Assembly: GCA_034509735.1 (NCBI GenBank)
Contig: JACGWO010000013.1
Span: 16,636,136 to 16,700,135, forward strand
Direction of reading: 5' to 3'
Source of the DNA: Sesamum alatum
Lineage: Eukaryota > Streptophyta > Magnoliopsida > Lamiales > Pedaliaceae
Length of the DNA: 64,000 nucleotides
The notes beneath the pieces are model-generated. The model made no database searches. It was not told where the DNA came from and worked only from the letters and a program-made list of their open reading frames with translations. Below, piece by piece: positions 31,024-42,569 of this stretch. Every line of letters begins with the position of its first letter. Positions within the stretch are counted from its first letter, which is position 1. The position numbers and the translations under genes are program-made.

Positions 31024-32690
31024 AACCCGCTTTGCCGTCACCACATATTTCAGGGATGCTCTCTATTTCTCTCTCTCTCTTTTCATTTCCTTGTTATATG
31101 TGGTTTTATGTGCATACATTGGGGACAATGTATATACTTGGTGTAGGGGAGGTTTGTGCATGATTTGGTATGGTGGTGACTGTGGTTATGGGCCTGATAA
31201 TTCTTGTGATTCTGTGCTGCTGGTATTGTTGAATATTTGTGTTGGGGATTAATTTTTGTGGATGAAATTTCTGGGTGAAATTGTTGTTTTGGCACTGATG
31301 ATATGTCCTGAACACCGTAATTTGTGCTTGAAATGATTTGATCTTGAAACGAAATGTGTGGGTTGTCCTGTAACTTGAACTAAATTCCTTGAATGTTGTT
31401 TTGTGTTGTCCCTAAAGGCAATAGGAATTTGTGGTTTAAGTTGAGATTAGTAGGCGGCTAGTGGCATAAAAAATATTACGTGTGAAAGATGTCCCATTGA
31501 TTGCATTAGATGAACAACGTTCAAGAATTAACACTAAAACCCTTTATGTGAGCTTTTGAGCCAAAGCACTTGCATTTAAATAGTGCTCGTATATTTGTTT
31601 CAATTGAAGGCATCAGACTTAGTATGTGCATCTACAACTTGCTTGTGTAATACATTTCGAGGTCACATTTTTGCATATTGGTGTATGAAAATGATAAGGG
31701 CACTTAGGAATAGCCAATTAACCTTGAAAAGAGCCTACCAGAAACTCACCCTTAGAAAACTCATTTGAGCCTTGGCCTCTATTTTCTTGGTTAAACCACA
31801 TCTTCAGCCGATTATCCCTTTCTTGGTTATTGCCTGCAGATATTTATGAACCCTTTCAAGGGGATGATGTTAATATGGTTGCTTGTAAGTCGATGCGAAA
31901 AAGAGCTAGAGAAATTGAACAAGGGGGCATATGGGAGACATGTTGCTAGACCCAAGAAGAGACAAAAAATAATAATGAAAAAGGATGAAACAAAAAAAAG
32001 AGATCAAGAAAAAAAAAACCGAGAATCAAAGACTTTGATGAATGAACGAGTCTTTGATGAATGATGAATGAGAAAAAAAAAGAAAGAAAAAGAGGAAAAG
32101 GATCAAAGAGGAAAGTGAAACTGAAAACAAAAAAATCATGTTCGGAATTGTGCATACTTCAAACACTTGGATGTGGAAGAAAAAAAGCAATGAGCTGAGC
32201 AATACAAGCAACTAAGTTGACATCATCCTTTTGAATTCATGAGCCACAATTTGACCTCTCTTGACACACCTTGACCCTAGCCCCATTACAGCCATGTTAA
32301 GACCCTTTGATTTATGCACTGATAAGCATTCGCAGTGGTGGAGATTTGATTCACAAGCAAGCTTATGGCAATGACACTCTAATATCCTGATTTGAGTGTG
32401 ACAAAAATTCCTTAAACACTTCTTGAGTGATTTGAGAAACATCCTAGTGAGGAGTGTTGAGACTTGTTTCGTTCACGTTTGATAAAGTCAATGGGATACG
32501 TGCTTGTTGTATTAATGCCATTAGCGTTTTTTCTCAATATTGCTATCTCTTCTTAAATTGTGAAGACATGTTGATTAAGGGATACACTTGACTAACATAA
32601 AGAGAAATTTGGGTAAGGTTACTTGGATAATCCATGCTTTTTGAATCAAGAGATGCTTGAGGACAAGCATGGTTTTGGTGTGGGGGAATT
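31024..32690 (+). other. Athila 3' non-coding region and PPT, unit 2
   Basis: This is near-identical to 25,647-27,319, with a purine-rich block at 31,950-32,140 and the PPT at 32,674-32,690. No gene is supported. Confidence 0.75.
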
Positions 32691-33944
32691 TGATGGGGTG
32701 CATTTCATCTCTCGTATGCATGCTTAACTCGAATGATTTTTAAAGGTTTCCTTCACATTTTTAATCGAGTTATGCAGTTTTGAATAAAGGATCGAGATTC
32801 ACCCGTTGTGAATAAAAAAAGTTAAAAAGCCCAAATAAAGACAGAAAAGTGATCAAGAACAAAATAGCAATGTGCAGACCTAAACAACCATTAGGGCGTG
32901 ATCACGTCCTATCCAACACCCGAGTCTGCGCGGGAAGAGAAGAAGAGTTTTGAATAAGCAGACTTGAACAACCTCTAAGGCGTGATCACGCCTTAACCGA
33001 CATCCAGATCTGCGCGGGTTTAGAAGTTGGCACAAAAGAGGACTCTAGAGTTGGCATGAAAAGAAGACTCTGAAGTTGCATAGGACGAGGACTCTCAACT
33101 ATAAAAAGGAGACTAGAACACAGAGAAAATCATCTTTTGATCATTGTTTTTCTCTCTTCCTCTGAATTCATGCTTTTGTTTAGTAGCTAATTTTCTATTC
33201 CGATTCAAGGAAAATGTTAAACCCTATTGTTATGTTTTGAGGTCTTGAATTTATCTGATTTCGCCAAGTATTTCTCGTCTTGATTTACTGTGAACGGAAT
33301 AATTATTATTGATAGATCTGACAATTTGATTCGATATTACTTATTCTATTGTTATCCATGCGTTCAGTGATCCGTAATTGTCATGAATAAGTGGTATGAG
33401 TAGCGAGCAAATTTATTATGTGCTTTGCATAATTTATTTGTGGGGACGAGAAAACTAGATTAGATAATTGCAGCTATCTCGGTTGTTTGATCTAGATTCA
33501 ACTATTTTCATTGATGCAAATGCTATTATTGATGTGATATAGAACGCTATCGTGCCCAGTCTTGATATAATAAGTTTGGATTTAGATGCTTGAGTCAAAT
33601 CCACTACGATAGGAAAACGAGAATTTGTTATGGCTATCCTAATGAATTCCAGAGTTGAATGCTTGGTTATGGAATTAACCCTTAGTGATCTATGATACAC
33701 ATAACGATTGGTGAGACGAACCCCCTTGAATTGGACTTTTTCATCTATAATCTCCTCTTAGTTATTTTACTTTTGCTTTTGTTAATTTAGTTCATTCATA
33801 ATTAGTACTCAATTCATACCCCCCTTTTGGTTACTACATCTAGATTGAGAAATTAATTGATAGTTCCCTTGGGATTCGACCCGGTTCCACGACTACTACA
33901 GTTTAGAATCAATTTTTATATTTGACGGCTTCGACAACTGATCA
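32691..33944 (+). repeat. Athila LTR-C (intact 3' LTR)
   Basis: It is 1,254 bp, TGATGGGGTG...CAACTGATCA, followed by TCCAT. It provides the uninterrupted reference for LTR-A. Confidence 0.95.
32892..32995. promoter_or_regulatory. Palindrome pair in LTR-C (one with a mismatch)
   Basis: The copy at 32,976-32,995 is perfect. The copy at 32,892-32,911 has one C-to-T change (GGCGTGATCACGTC). Confidence 0.65.
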
Positions 33945-35765
33945 TCCATGTGCGCGACACTTCCTTCCATCCAACTTTTGCAGGCGGTAAGTTTCTTTCC
34001 CACTATCTCAATTACTTGATATGGTCCAATCCATTTGGCGTCGAGCCTCCCAATATTTCCTGTCGCATCAGCTCTTCTTAACACGAGGTCGCCTACCTGA
34101 AAACCCCGATGCCGGACTCTATTATTGTAAGCTCTTGCCATTAATGTCTTGTAAGCCTCTATCTTGACGTTTGCGTTGCTCCTCAGTTCTTCTAGAAAAT
34201 CCAGGTCAACCTGCCATTTTACTATCATTGCTAGCCGGCTCGTAGTGCTTCACCCTGAATGTCTCCTCTCCTATTTCCACCGGATGACGGTCTTAGTCCC
34301 GTAAACCAGACTAAACGGGGTTTCTCCTTACCTCGTCGCGGGGTGGTCCGATATGCCTATAGGACTCACGGAAGTTCTTCCACCCAATTACCTTTGGCGT
34401 CTTCCAGCCTCGTATTCAAACTCTGGAGGATTATTCTGTTGGTTACCTCCGCTTGTCCATTAGACTGGGGGGTTGCTACAAAGACATAACATTACCTTAT
34501 CTTCAGCTCCTGACACCACTGCCGAAATTTAGCCCCCTGAAACTGCGTGCCATTGTCCATTACGAGAGCTCTAGGAATGCCAAAGCGACATATGATGTTC
34601 CTCTACACGAATTTTATAACTTCCCTCTCCGTGATTCTGCTTAGTGCCTCTGCTTCTACCCACTTCGAGAAGTAGTCTACCGCTACGAGCAAGTACTCCC
34701 GCTGACCTGTCGCTCGGGGGAGTTTTCCCACTATATCCATTCCCCACTGATCAAACGGGTAAGGGCTGTGCAATGGCTGCATGTCCGCCGCTGGAATGTG
34801 GGTAACATTAGCGTGTTCTTGGCACTTCCGACATTCTTCACTAAGTTCCTAGCATCCGCTTGCATGGTTGGCCAGAAGTACCCTTGCTGTAGGGCCTTGC
34901 GCGTCAGCGCCCTTCCTCCGGAGTGGTTGCCACAACTCCCTTCGTGAATTTCTCTCAGGTTGTCTTCTGTCTTCTCCTTGCCTACGCACTTGAGATACGG
35001 TTGTGAAAACTCTTTCTTATATTATTCTCCATCTACTAAAGTGAACTTGGCAGCTCTTGTGCGAATTGCCCTTTCTTCCCTAGGGTCCTGGGGCACTACT
35101 CCGGACTTCAAATATGCCTCTAACTCCTCTTTCCATCCCGACGAGGTTCCCTTCGCTAACAAGACTTCGTCTCTATCTACATCCACGCCAGGTCGCTCCT
35201 GGTTCAACAATGTTATTTTTCTGCTTTTCAGTGGGGCCAACGAGTTGGCTAGTCTAGCAAGTTGATCTACTTCTTCATTGCCCGCTCCGGGACTTGCTCC
35301 AAGGTGAACTCATCAAACTTGTTTCTTACTGTCTGAATACTTGCCAAGTATCTGGTCATCTGCTCACCTTTGGCTTCAAAATCCCCATTCACTTGCTTGA
35401 CCACAAGCTATGAATCACTATACGCCTTCACGTGCTTTGCTCGGCTACGAAGGCCAACTTCCTCCCCGCAATGAGTGCTTCATACTCCGCTTCATTGTTA
35501 GATGCCGCGAAACCAAGCCGGATGGCATATCGCAGTATGTTCCCTTGCGGGCTCTCAATTACTATTCCCGCTCTGCTGCCTTGGGATGTGGATGAGCCAT
35601 CCCACCATTTCCTTGCGTGCCCTCCTCTTCTGTTAGCTCGAAATAAAGTCCGCAAACTCTTGTGCCTTGATCGCATGCCTAGGTTGATATTCGATCCCAT
35701 GTTCGCTCATCTCTACTGACCATTTTACCATCCTCCCAGATGTTTTGGGATCTGCCACGTCATAT
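33945..35765 (-). pseudogene. Tat-2 pol remnant: RT end, RNase H, integrase
   Basis: Reading leftward: TSGRMVKWSVEMSEHGIEYQ near 35,745 (RT tail). Then RNase H: WWDGSSTSQGSRAGIVIESP and AIRLGFAASNNEAEYEALI at about 35,600-35,430, with the conserved Asp and Glu. Integrase core pieces follow, with GNWVEELP near 34,395. The integrase C-terminus lies in 34,228-33,945 (YNNRVRHRGFQVGDLVLRRA, GPYQVIEIV). Stops and shifts separate the parts. The double aromatic WW start of RNase H and the integrase tail are typical of Tat. The reading is cut at 33,945 by the Athila-like element. Confidence 0.8.
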
Positions 35766-37893
35766 TCTAGTGTCGTTTCCCACAAGTTTAGACAAAATTT
35801 GGCAAAAGGAGGACAAAAATTGAGCAAATTAAAAAGTTACAGGACTATTTTGAAACCCTAAAAAGATAAAAGACTAAAACGAAAATGGGGTATAATTAGC
35901 GGACAAAAATTATCTTTAATCCAAAATTTACATAATTTTTGCTTTATGTTGTTAAATATATTAAACTTTTCTTTAGAAAATATTTTTACACACAGACTTA
36001 AAAGGTATGTCATAATAATCTTACTAACATTATTTTGACTAGTTTTATGAGTCACATTCCAGTAAAAAATAGTCATACTACTTTAATTATAATTACAATG
36101 CTTTATCCAAAACAAAAATACCATAATTACAATAGATTAAACTAAAGTTATGCGCAAAATATACGTAAAGAGCGACAAAGTGAAAAATATGCGTAAAAAG
36201 CGACTAAGTGCAAAATATGTGCCAAGAGCGACTAAATGCAAAATATGTGCAAAGCTACAAGCAAAGATTTTTCCGTATTCAGATTGTAAAGCTTACAAAC
36301 AAAAAAGTTGCATATTATACCGCCTTTTCTTTTCTTCTGTTGACTGTTTGGAATGAGCCATTCTGTTTTCCCTTTTTCTCTACTAAAATGAAAAGGCCTG
36401 CCATTGTCCAGCTGCTGCAGTACTTTCAAAAATTTCTTGAATAAATATATTTGATATTTAACGAGATTATGTAATTCTCGAATGAAAGTTTGAAATTATT
36501 AATTTTATCCTCGTTGTATTTCTTTTAAGTAAAAAATTGTAAAAGAATCGGATTTGAAACTTTTTTACTTGGTTCATAAAAAAATTGAAAGAGAGTAAAT
36601 TTATAATTCGTAGTCCATAAGGATATTTTGATCAGTTCACTGTGCATTTCTCGTGCAGCCAAAGAGCTAGATGCTCTGGCCGCAACATCTTGCCAATTGA
36701 GGCAACAATCAGATTTATTTTGAATCGTAGATGTAAGGTAGTATCCTTCTCTCCCACAGACCACACAAATCACAGTATACATTAGACTAACAGAAAGGCC
36801 GTTTGCTACAGTGTAAAAGGAAAGGAAAAGAAAGATGGTTATTTACCAGAGAACAGAAAATCAAAAGATCGGAAAACTGGATGGTAAGCAAAAGCTGAAG
36901 GTTAAGGAACAAGATCCAAGTGTTTTTCAATAATATCAAATTATTAACAAACTTCATGTACTACAGTGACCAACTACTTCATTTAAGAGTTTAAGTATTT
37001 CGGCCATTTAATGAAATCCTGAGAGCGTATTTGAGGGTACCCTACTCCGACTACCAAGATATGATGAGAGGTTTGTGGTGGGGAAGTTTCCGGCAAGGTT
37101 TGTAGCTTCAATGCCGCTCATGGAAAAGCCTTCTCACATTGTTTGTCTTGACGAGAACATGACCCCACTTTAGGTTTTACTTACAGAAAATTCTAACGAT
37201 CGATCGTATTTAATCAAACCTAAATCAATTACATATGATAAATATTTTACATGTTGAGTAATTGGTGTACTATTTAAAAAAAAAAATTGACCAATCATAC
37301 TAATGCACTTACTGTACGATTGGATAGTTAAATCATACTTGATTTAAGTAAGAATTTTTTCCTTATTTAGAGGAGATTAAATTATTTAATTTAGGTCGAT
37401 TTGTAACGTGAGAAATTTTCTATACTACTTTGTTATTATACATCGGCGGTGATAGTAATGATCGATGTTTATCAAAATTATAGTATTTTTGCATCTGACG
37501 GGCTTCATTAATTAAGTTTGATCGATATGCAATAGAAAGATAGTTGTTTTTTTTGGTAAGATTTTTGAAAATTTTAAGAAATTAATTGTAAAACGTGCTT
37601 AAAAATCACTTACTCCTCTTAGAAACGTAAGGTAAGGTATCCATGAGTAGGAGAATCGAGGAAAAATAACTTTTGACCTTACGCGCCAACATTGAGTATC
37701 TCGAGTACACAATTATTTTTAAAGGTAAATTACATCAATATTTTCTGAAATTAGGTTTAATTATAAAAATATTTTTCACTTTCTGCAGGTGTTGGTATAA
37801 GTTGTTTGTGTAAAATTATGTCATTGAATAGGGGTGTACTTATAATTACAACTACAATATCAAAGGATGTATTCGTACTTTTAAAAAGGACTA
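35766..37893. other. AT-rich spacer
   Basis: No gene is supported. A tandem repeat lies at 36,149-36,262 (listed separately). Short peptide-like frames near 36,525-36,782 and 37,068-37,178 could not be linked to any family. Confidence 0.55.
36149..36262. repeat. Four imperfect units of 25-30 bp
   Basis: Units of the form TGCAAAATATGTGC-CAAGAGCGACTAA recur head to tail with substitutions. Confidence 0.75.
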
Positions 37894-38256
37894 GTCGCGA
37901 GGCAAAACAACTTTAGAAACTCTTCCAAAAGTAGAAAAAGTAATCTTCTATAAATGAAAAAAATGTATCTTTACAAGGGATTTCACCCCCTATTTATCGT
38001 AAATGACATGGGATGAAAATACAACATTGTCCCTCTATCGCTTTCAATCCAACGGCCGAGATTTAATCAGTGAGGGTGCCTTGGTAATTTGGCGTTACCC
38101 CACTACCTTCTATAACTTCTACTAATAACCACTAAATAACCACTAAATAACTTCCTTCTATGGCATAAATATAAATTTATTTACAACTCGAGGGTATTTT
38201 GGTAATTCGCCTATTCTAATTTCCTAGCACTATCAGTAACCCCAACTTCCAAATGT
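37894..38256 (-). repeat. Second Tat-2-type LTR with PPT
   Basis: Positions 37,894-38,235 match the Tat-2 3' LTR, with an extra repeated CCACTAAATAA unit. The PPT side (38,236-38,256) matches too, and similarity ends there. No primer site lies at the other end, so this is not the 5' LTR of Tat-2 but the 3' end of another copy. Confidence 0.75.
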
Positions 38257-41200
38257 ATCAGACTTAATTTAATCAATTAAGTTACAAGACTTAATAAAAT
38301 GGGCATAATTACTGAAAATTAATATTGAGCATACTTAACAGACTAATAAATAATATTTTCTATGAAAAATACCATACATGGAAAAATAAACGAAAAGCAC
38401 TTTGTTCACCTCATGATCTACATAGAAGAGAGATAGAATAATGATAAGCATGTAGGCAGATAAGAAACATTAAAATATGAAATAAATTATTATAATTTAA
38501 TAAAATAATATAATAGGATAAAATAATTACTCAAAAGGATGGACATAAAAATTTTATATTTTTAATATTATAGGGTATTTATAAATTGATCTCGAAACAA
38601 AGTATTTGAAATATTCTTTTAATACATATACAATACTGTTAAGGTATTGTAAATATTAGAAACCAACTTTTTAAAATGTATTTGCTACTTTTGGATCTAA
38701 ATTTATTAAAAATAATTTTTAAAACGCAGTTTCTTCATTGTTCTTATCATGCAATTTTCTCTTTATTTTTGTTTAAATTTTTTCATGTTTTTACTTTTTC
38801 CAAATAATTACTTGTATTATGAGGCATGATCAAAATTCATTAATTATGTAAGTTTTACAATAATTATCAAAGTTGTTTTTTTCTTATTTGATATAATTTA
38901 TAATTTCTACATTATTTTTTTATAATTCTATTGTTAGTGCTATTTTTTTTTTTGCTAGATTCCAAGTCCATAATGAATAAAGAGAGAGAAGATCATATGT
39001 CAATAAGATTTAACAACGAATCAAAATTTAATTTCATTGGACATATATATCTCTTCATTCATATTGATGATTGTAAACTTTTATAAATTTTATTGATATT
39101 GATGCATTGTAATATAGAGAAAAAATAATATTATATTATTGATCTAATTAAAATAATATCTTAACTAACTTTCACATAATTTACAAAATTTTGTAAGATA
39201 TAATTTTAGTTATAGTTAAATTATATTGTAGGACATATATGATAGTATCTTAGTGTTGATATCATTGTTCACTATAATATAATATTATTTTTTTCACCTC
39301 ACTGTCACCGTCTAGCGTGTGCTCCGTGCTATGCATGATTTTAACTTATATCGAAATAAAATATTTTCATATATTTTTTTAATAAATGCACAATATTGTT
39401 AAGGCATTGTAAATATTAGAGAACAACCTTTCTAAAAAGCATTTGCTACTTTTGGATCTAAAGTTTATAAAAAAGTTTTCTTAACAATTTTTTTTCATTT
39501 TTCTTATCATGCAATTTTCTCTTTATTTTTGTTTACTTTTTTCATGCTTTTATCAAATCATTACATATATATTGAGGCATGGTCAAAATTCATTAATTAT
39601 GCAATTTTTATGATAATTAACAAAGTTTAATTTTCTTATTGGATATAATTTTGTAATTTTTAAATTTTTTATGATTATGTAGTTAGAGTTAATTTTTTTT
39701 TTAACTAAATTCCAAGTCCATAGCAAATAAAGAGCGAGAAAATCACATATAAATAAGACCTAACAATTAAGCAAAATTTAATTTTATTGGGTCTATAACT
39801 CTTCATTCTTATTTTGATGATAGTACATTTCTGTAAATTTTATTGATATGATGTATTGTAATTTTAAAAAAAAAAATTATTATAATATTTATCTCATTGA
39901 AAAATTCTTAACTAATTTTCACATAATTTATAAATTTTATTAAATATAATTATAATTATAATTAAATTAAAATCATGCATAATACATGATACACATCTGA
40001 TTATTACTTTAAGAGAAGGTAATTGAAAGGTCACCATCTAACAGCAAAACTTATAAAAAAGAGAGTCGTAATTAACGTTGATTCGATGGAGAGGCCACAG
40101 AAAGCGAACATTTGTTTCCCGATGGCTGCCACGTGGGTGTTGCCATCCCAGGTTTTAGGAAGAACAGCAAGAACAGGAATTATGAAGAGGATAAAGGAAG
40201 AAAACACAAAAGGACAGAGAATACCCTATCACTATGTTTGGTTTCATTTTTGATCGATCATTGCGATGGGTCGAAAACACCTCACTGTGTGTTTTGGGAT
40301 GTTTTGGCTCAATTTCCCATATAATAATATATTATATAATTCAATTCATTTATAAAGAAACAAATATTATTATATACATATATATATATATACATTTATA
40401 AAAATATATAAAAGAGACATAATTCGACAATGAAAAGTATTTTTTGTCTCTCAATATATAACACAATACATTCAATACATTTTTTATATTATTTAAAATT
40501 AACTCCAAAAACAAAGCCAAACATATACTCTATTTCTAACACACACTTATTTATCTTTGTTTTTCTCTCTTTATCTCCACAAAATAAAACAAAACACTTC
40601 AAAAATAAAACCAAACATAATGTATGTGTTTTCACTAATGTTCAAAAAAGTTCATATGATAAAAAAAATTACCATTTTATATCTGTGTGATATTAAAAGT
40701 ATAGCACACTGTCACCCTAGTAATTTTGAATATAACTATGAAGGTGCAATAACAAAAAATGACCCTCAACTATGTTAAACACCATTCATATTTGAATTAA
40801 TAAATCAACAATCTATATTAATTTTAATTAATCTAAAAACGTGTGGCCTACATTTAATTATTTTTATACAAACCTATTTATTTTATAAAAATTATTAATT
40901 AAATATGTATAAATAAAAATAAGATTTTTAATATAATGAATGGTCCAAATTTAGACACGTAATTATATATTAAACGTTGTGACACGTTGTTCTTGTGTGT
41001 TTGGTCGAATTAAATCACTCACACAACAAGTCAATGTGATTGGTCACTATCCTTAAATTGTACACCAATCACACAATAAATGCATTACATTTGCCATACA
41101 ATTGGTTCATATATGACCAAACTTGGTTTGGATTACAATTTCTCTTAGAATAGATAGATATAAGAAACAACATAACTTACACATATAGCCAATGTTTTTA

Positions 41201-41522
41201 AACTTGGACCGGACTGGCAGGTTGGACCGATTTTACCGTGAACCGAACATGAGGCCGGTCCGGGTATGAGTATAAGAATCGGGATGGTCAAACCCAGCAT
41301 GAACATCAGAAAATAAACTCTGTGTGAGAGAGATAAAGGAAAAATATCAGAAGAAGTGGTGAATAGCGCCACGACGCAGGGGCAGTTGTTCCCTGTAGGG
41401 AGATATGGCTTGGAAGAACCCACCGACGACGCACAGAGATTTGTCTTAAAAGAAAATCTTTTATTTGTTTAATTTGTATATATAGCTATAGAAAAAGATA
41501 GATTTAGAGAAAGAAAAATTAT
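38257..41522. other. AT-rich spacer with a diverged direct duplication
   Basis: No gene is supported. About 38,590-39,240 and 39,355-39,965 are diverged direct copies offset by about 761 bp, sharing TTTGCTACTTTTGGATCTAAA and ATTCCAAGTCCATA. An AT microsatellite lies near 40,375-40,396. GGACCGGACTGGC-type sequence at 41,190-41,290 recalls ends of hAT-like elements, but no second end was found. Confidence 0.55.
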
Positions 41523-41592
41523 TTTAAAATTTCGTCTTTGTTTCCATCTTAAATTTTTTATTCGGAGACGGAAACAAAGACGAATTTTAAAA
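41523..41592. repeat. Strong hairpin, 23-bp stem
   Basis: The left arm 41,523-41,546 and right arm 41,570-41,592 are reverse complements except for one extra T (arm core CGTCTTTGTTTCC / GGAAACAAAGACG). The loop is about 24 nt. It could be a very short foldback element or a small-RNA source. Confidence 0.8.
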
Positions 41593-42569
41593 AAATTAAA
41601 ATTTAAAATGAAAAAAAGAATGCTTTTAAAATAAATCCCAGATTCTGAGACATAATATCTTTTTGCAGCAGAATCATTTGAAACCTTCTGAATTTATCTG
41701 GAACATTTATTTTAGTCAAAAACCTGATTTTAAAGGCTATTAATTTGGATTAAAACAATTTTAATACAACATTAATCCTTACGCTTTTTGCTGATTTATA
41801 TTCAAATTCCAGATTTAAATTCTGCTATTTATCTGGAGGTTTCAACTCGTTTTAATGGGTGGTTTGATTGCTGCATTGACGATGGTTGAATGCCTTTGCT
41901 TATAAAAGGTTGGAAAGGCCTTCAGACTTCAAACAACAACTCACACCAAGAGTTCTACAATTCTCTCTAAAAGTTTCCTCTCATTTTCGGATTTCTCAAA
42001 ATCTAAGAATCGATATTTCCTTCGAAGATCAGAGATTCGTTCTCTAGTTTCGTAAGGCTTCTAAGTGTTTGTTCGAGGTGTTTTCGGTACAAGTGCAGTA
42101 CTGAACGAACGATAGACATCTTATCTTGGAAGAAGTTGCACAGTACCGGGTGCAAATTTAGTACGGGACCTATAATTTCTTCAAAGCAGGCAAACTAGCT
42201 CTGTGATTCGGTTGGTTAGGGTTTTTGGACCAAGAGTTATTACGATATAACTCTCGGTGTAAGTTTTCTATTTAAGAATTTTCGTTAAACAACATATCTA
42301 ATTGTAATTTTGTTTATTCGTTCCAACGTGGTTATTTGTGTTTTGGTTTCAAAACTGTTACTGAAAATTTGATTGATATTTTCAAAATGATACTACAATT
42401 GTCTGCGACACCTTTTCCTACAATCTTGAAGAAATTATAGGTTTTGAAAAATCAGATTTTGTTTAAACAAAATCAGTGTTTATTGCAGTTTTTTTTTCTT
42501 TTTTAGTTTTAAAACCTCAGGTTTGTGTTTTAAAATCTATGTGATTACTTTCTGCTCTTAGTTATTAAT

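Larger units (their letters stand above)
19290..33944 (+). mobile_element. Athila-like compound element with three LTRs
   Basis: Order: LTR-A (19,290-22,801), internal region 1 (22,802-27,319), truncated LTR-B (27,320-27,999), internal region 2 (28,000-32,690), LTR-C (32,691-33,944). The outer ends carry the single duplication TCCAT (19,285-19,289 and 33,945-33,949), so the whole behaves as one insertion. An Asp-tRNA primer site (TGGCGCCGTTGCCGGGGA), a gag zinc knuckle, an env-like region and a PPT of the GGTGTGGGGGAATT type identify Athila. RT and RNase H are absent from both units, making it a deletion derivative that depended on another element's enzymes. Confidence 0.9.
15869..35765 (-). 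mobile_element. Tat-2: decayed Ty3/gypsy Tat-like element hosting nested insertions
   Basis: Read on the minus strand, remnants are in the order RT end and RNase H (35,765-35,420), integrase (about 34,980-33,945), [Athila-like insertion 33,944-19,290], integrase C-terminus at 19,280, tandem array (19,140-18,879), an antisense gene (16,749-18,688), PPT (16,215-16,199) and 3' LTR (16,198-15,869). The insertion carries TCCAT on both sides, and the integrase reading resumes beyond it, which ties the two halves together. The 5' LTR, gag, protease and most of RT are missing; similarity stops near 35,765. Confidence 0.75.

Noticed and set aside
36525..36782. 85-codon minus-strand frame with several Cys
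   Set aside because: No recognisable domain, no flanking exons and no conservation evidence.
37068..37178. Peptide-like stretch ERFVVGKFPARFVASMPLME
   Set aside because: It looks protein-like in composition but is only about 35 codons, without a start or partner exon. It could be a gene fragment and cannot be named.
37894..38235. 5' LTR of Tat-2
   Set aside because: The PPT lies on its outer side and no primer site follows its inner side, which is the arrangement of a 3' LTR from another copy.
40023..40324. Two overlapping 70-76 codon plus-strand frames
   Set aside because: Unrelated to any known family, surrounded by AT-rich spacer, no gene structure.
41190..41440. GGACCGGACTGG-type block as a hAT-like element end
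   Set aside because: Only one possible end was seen; no inverted partner or duplication could be found.
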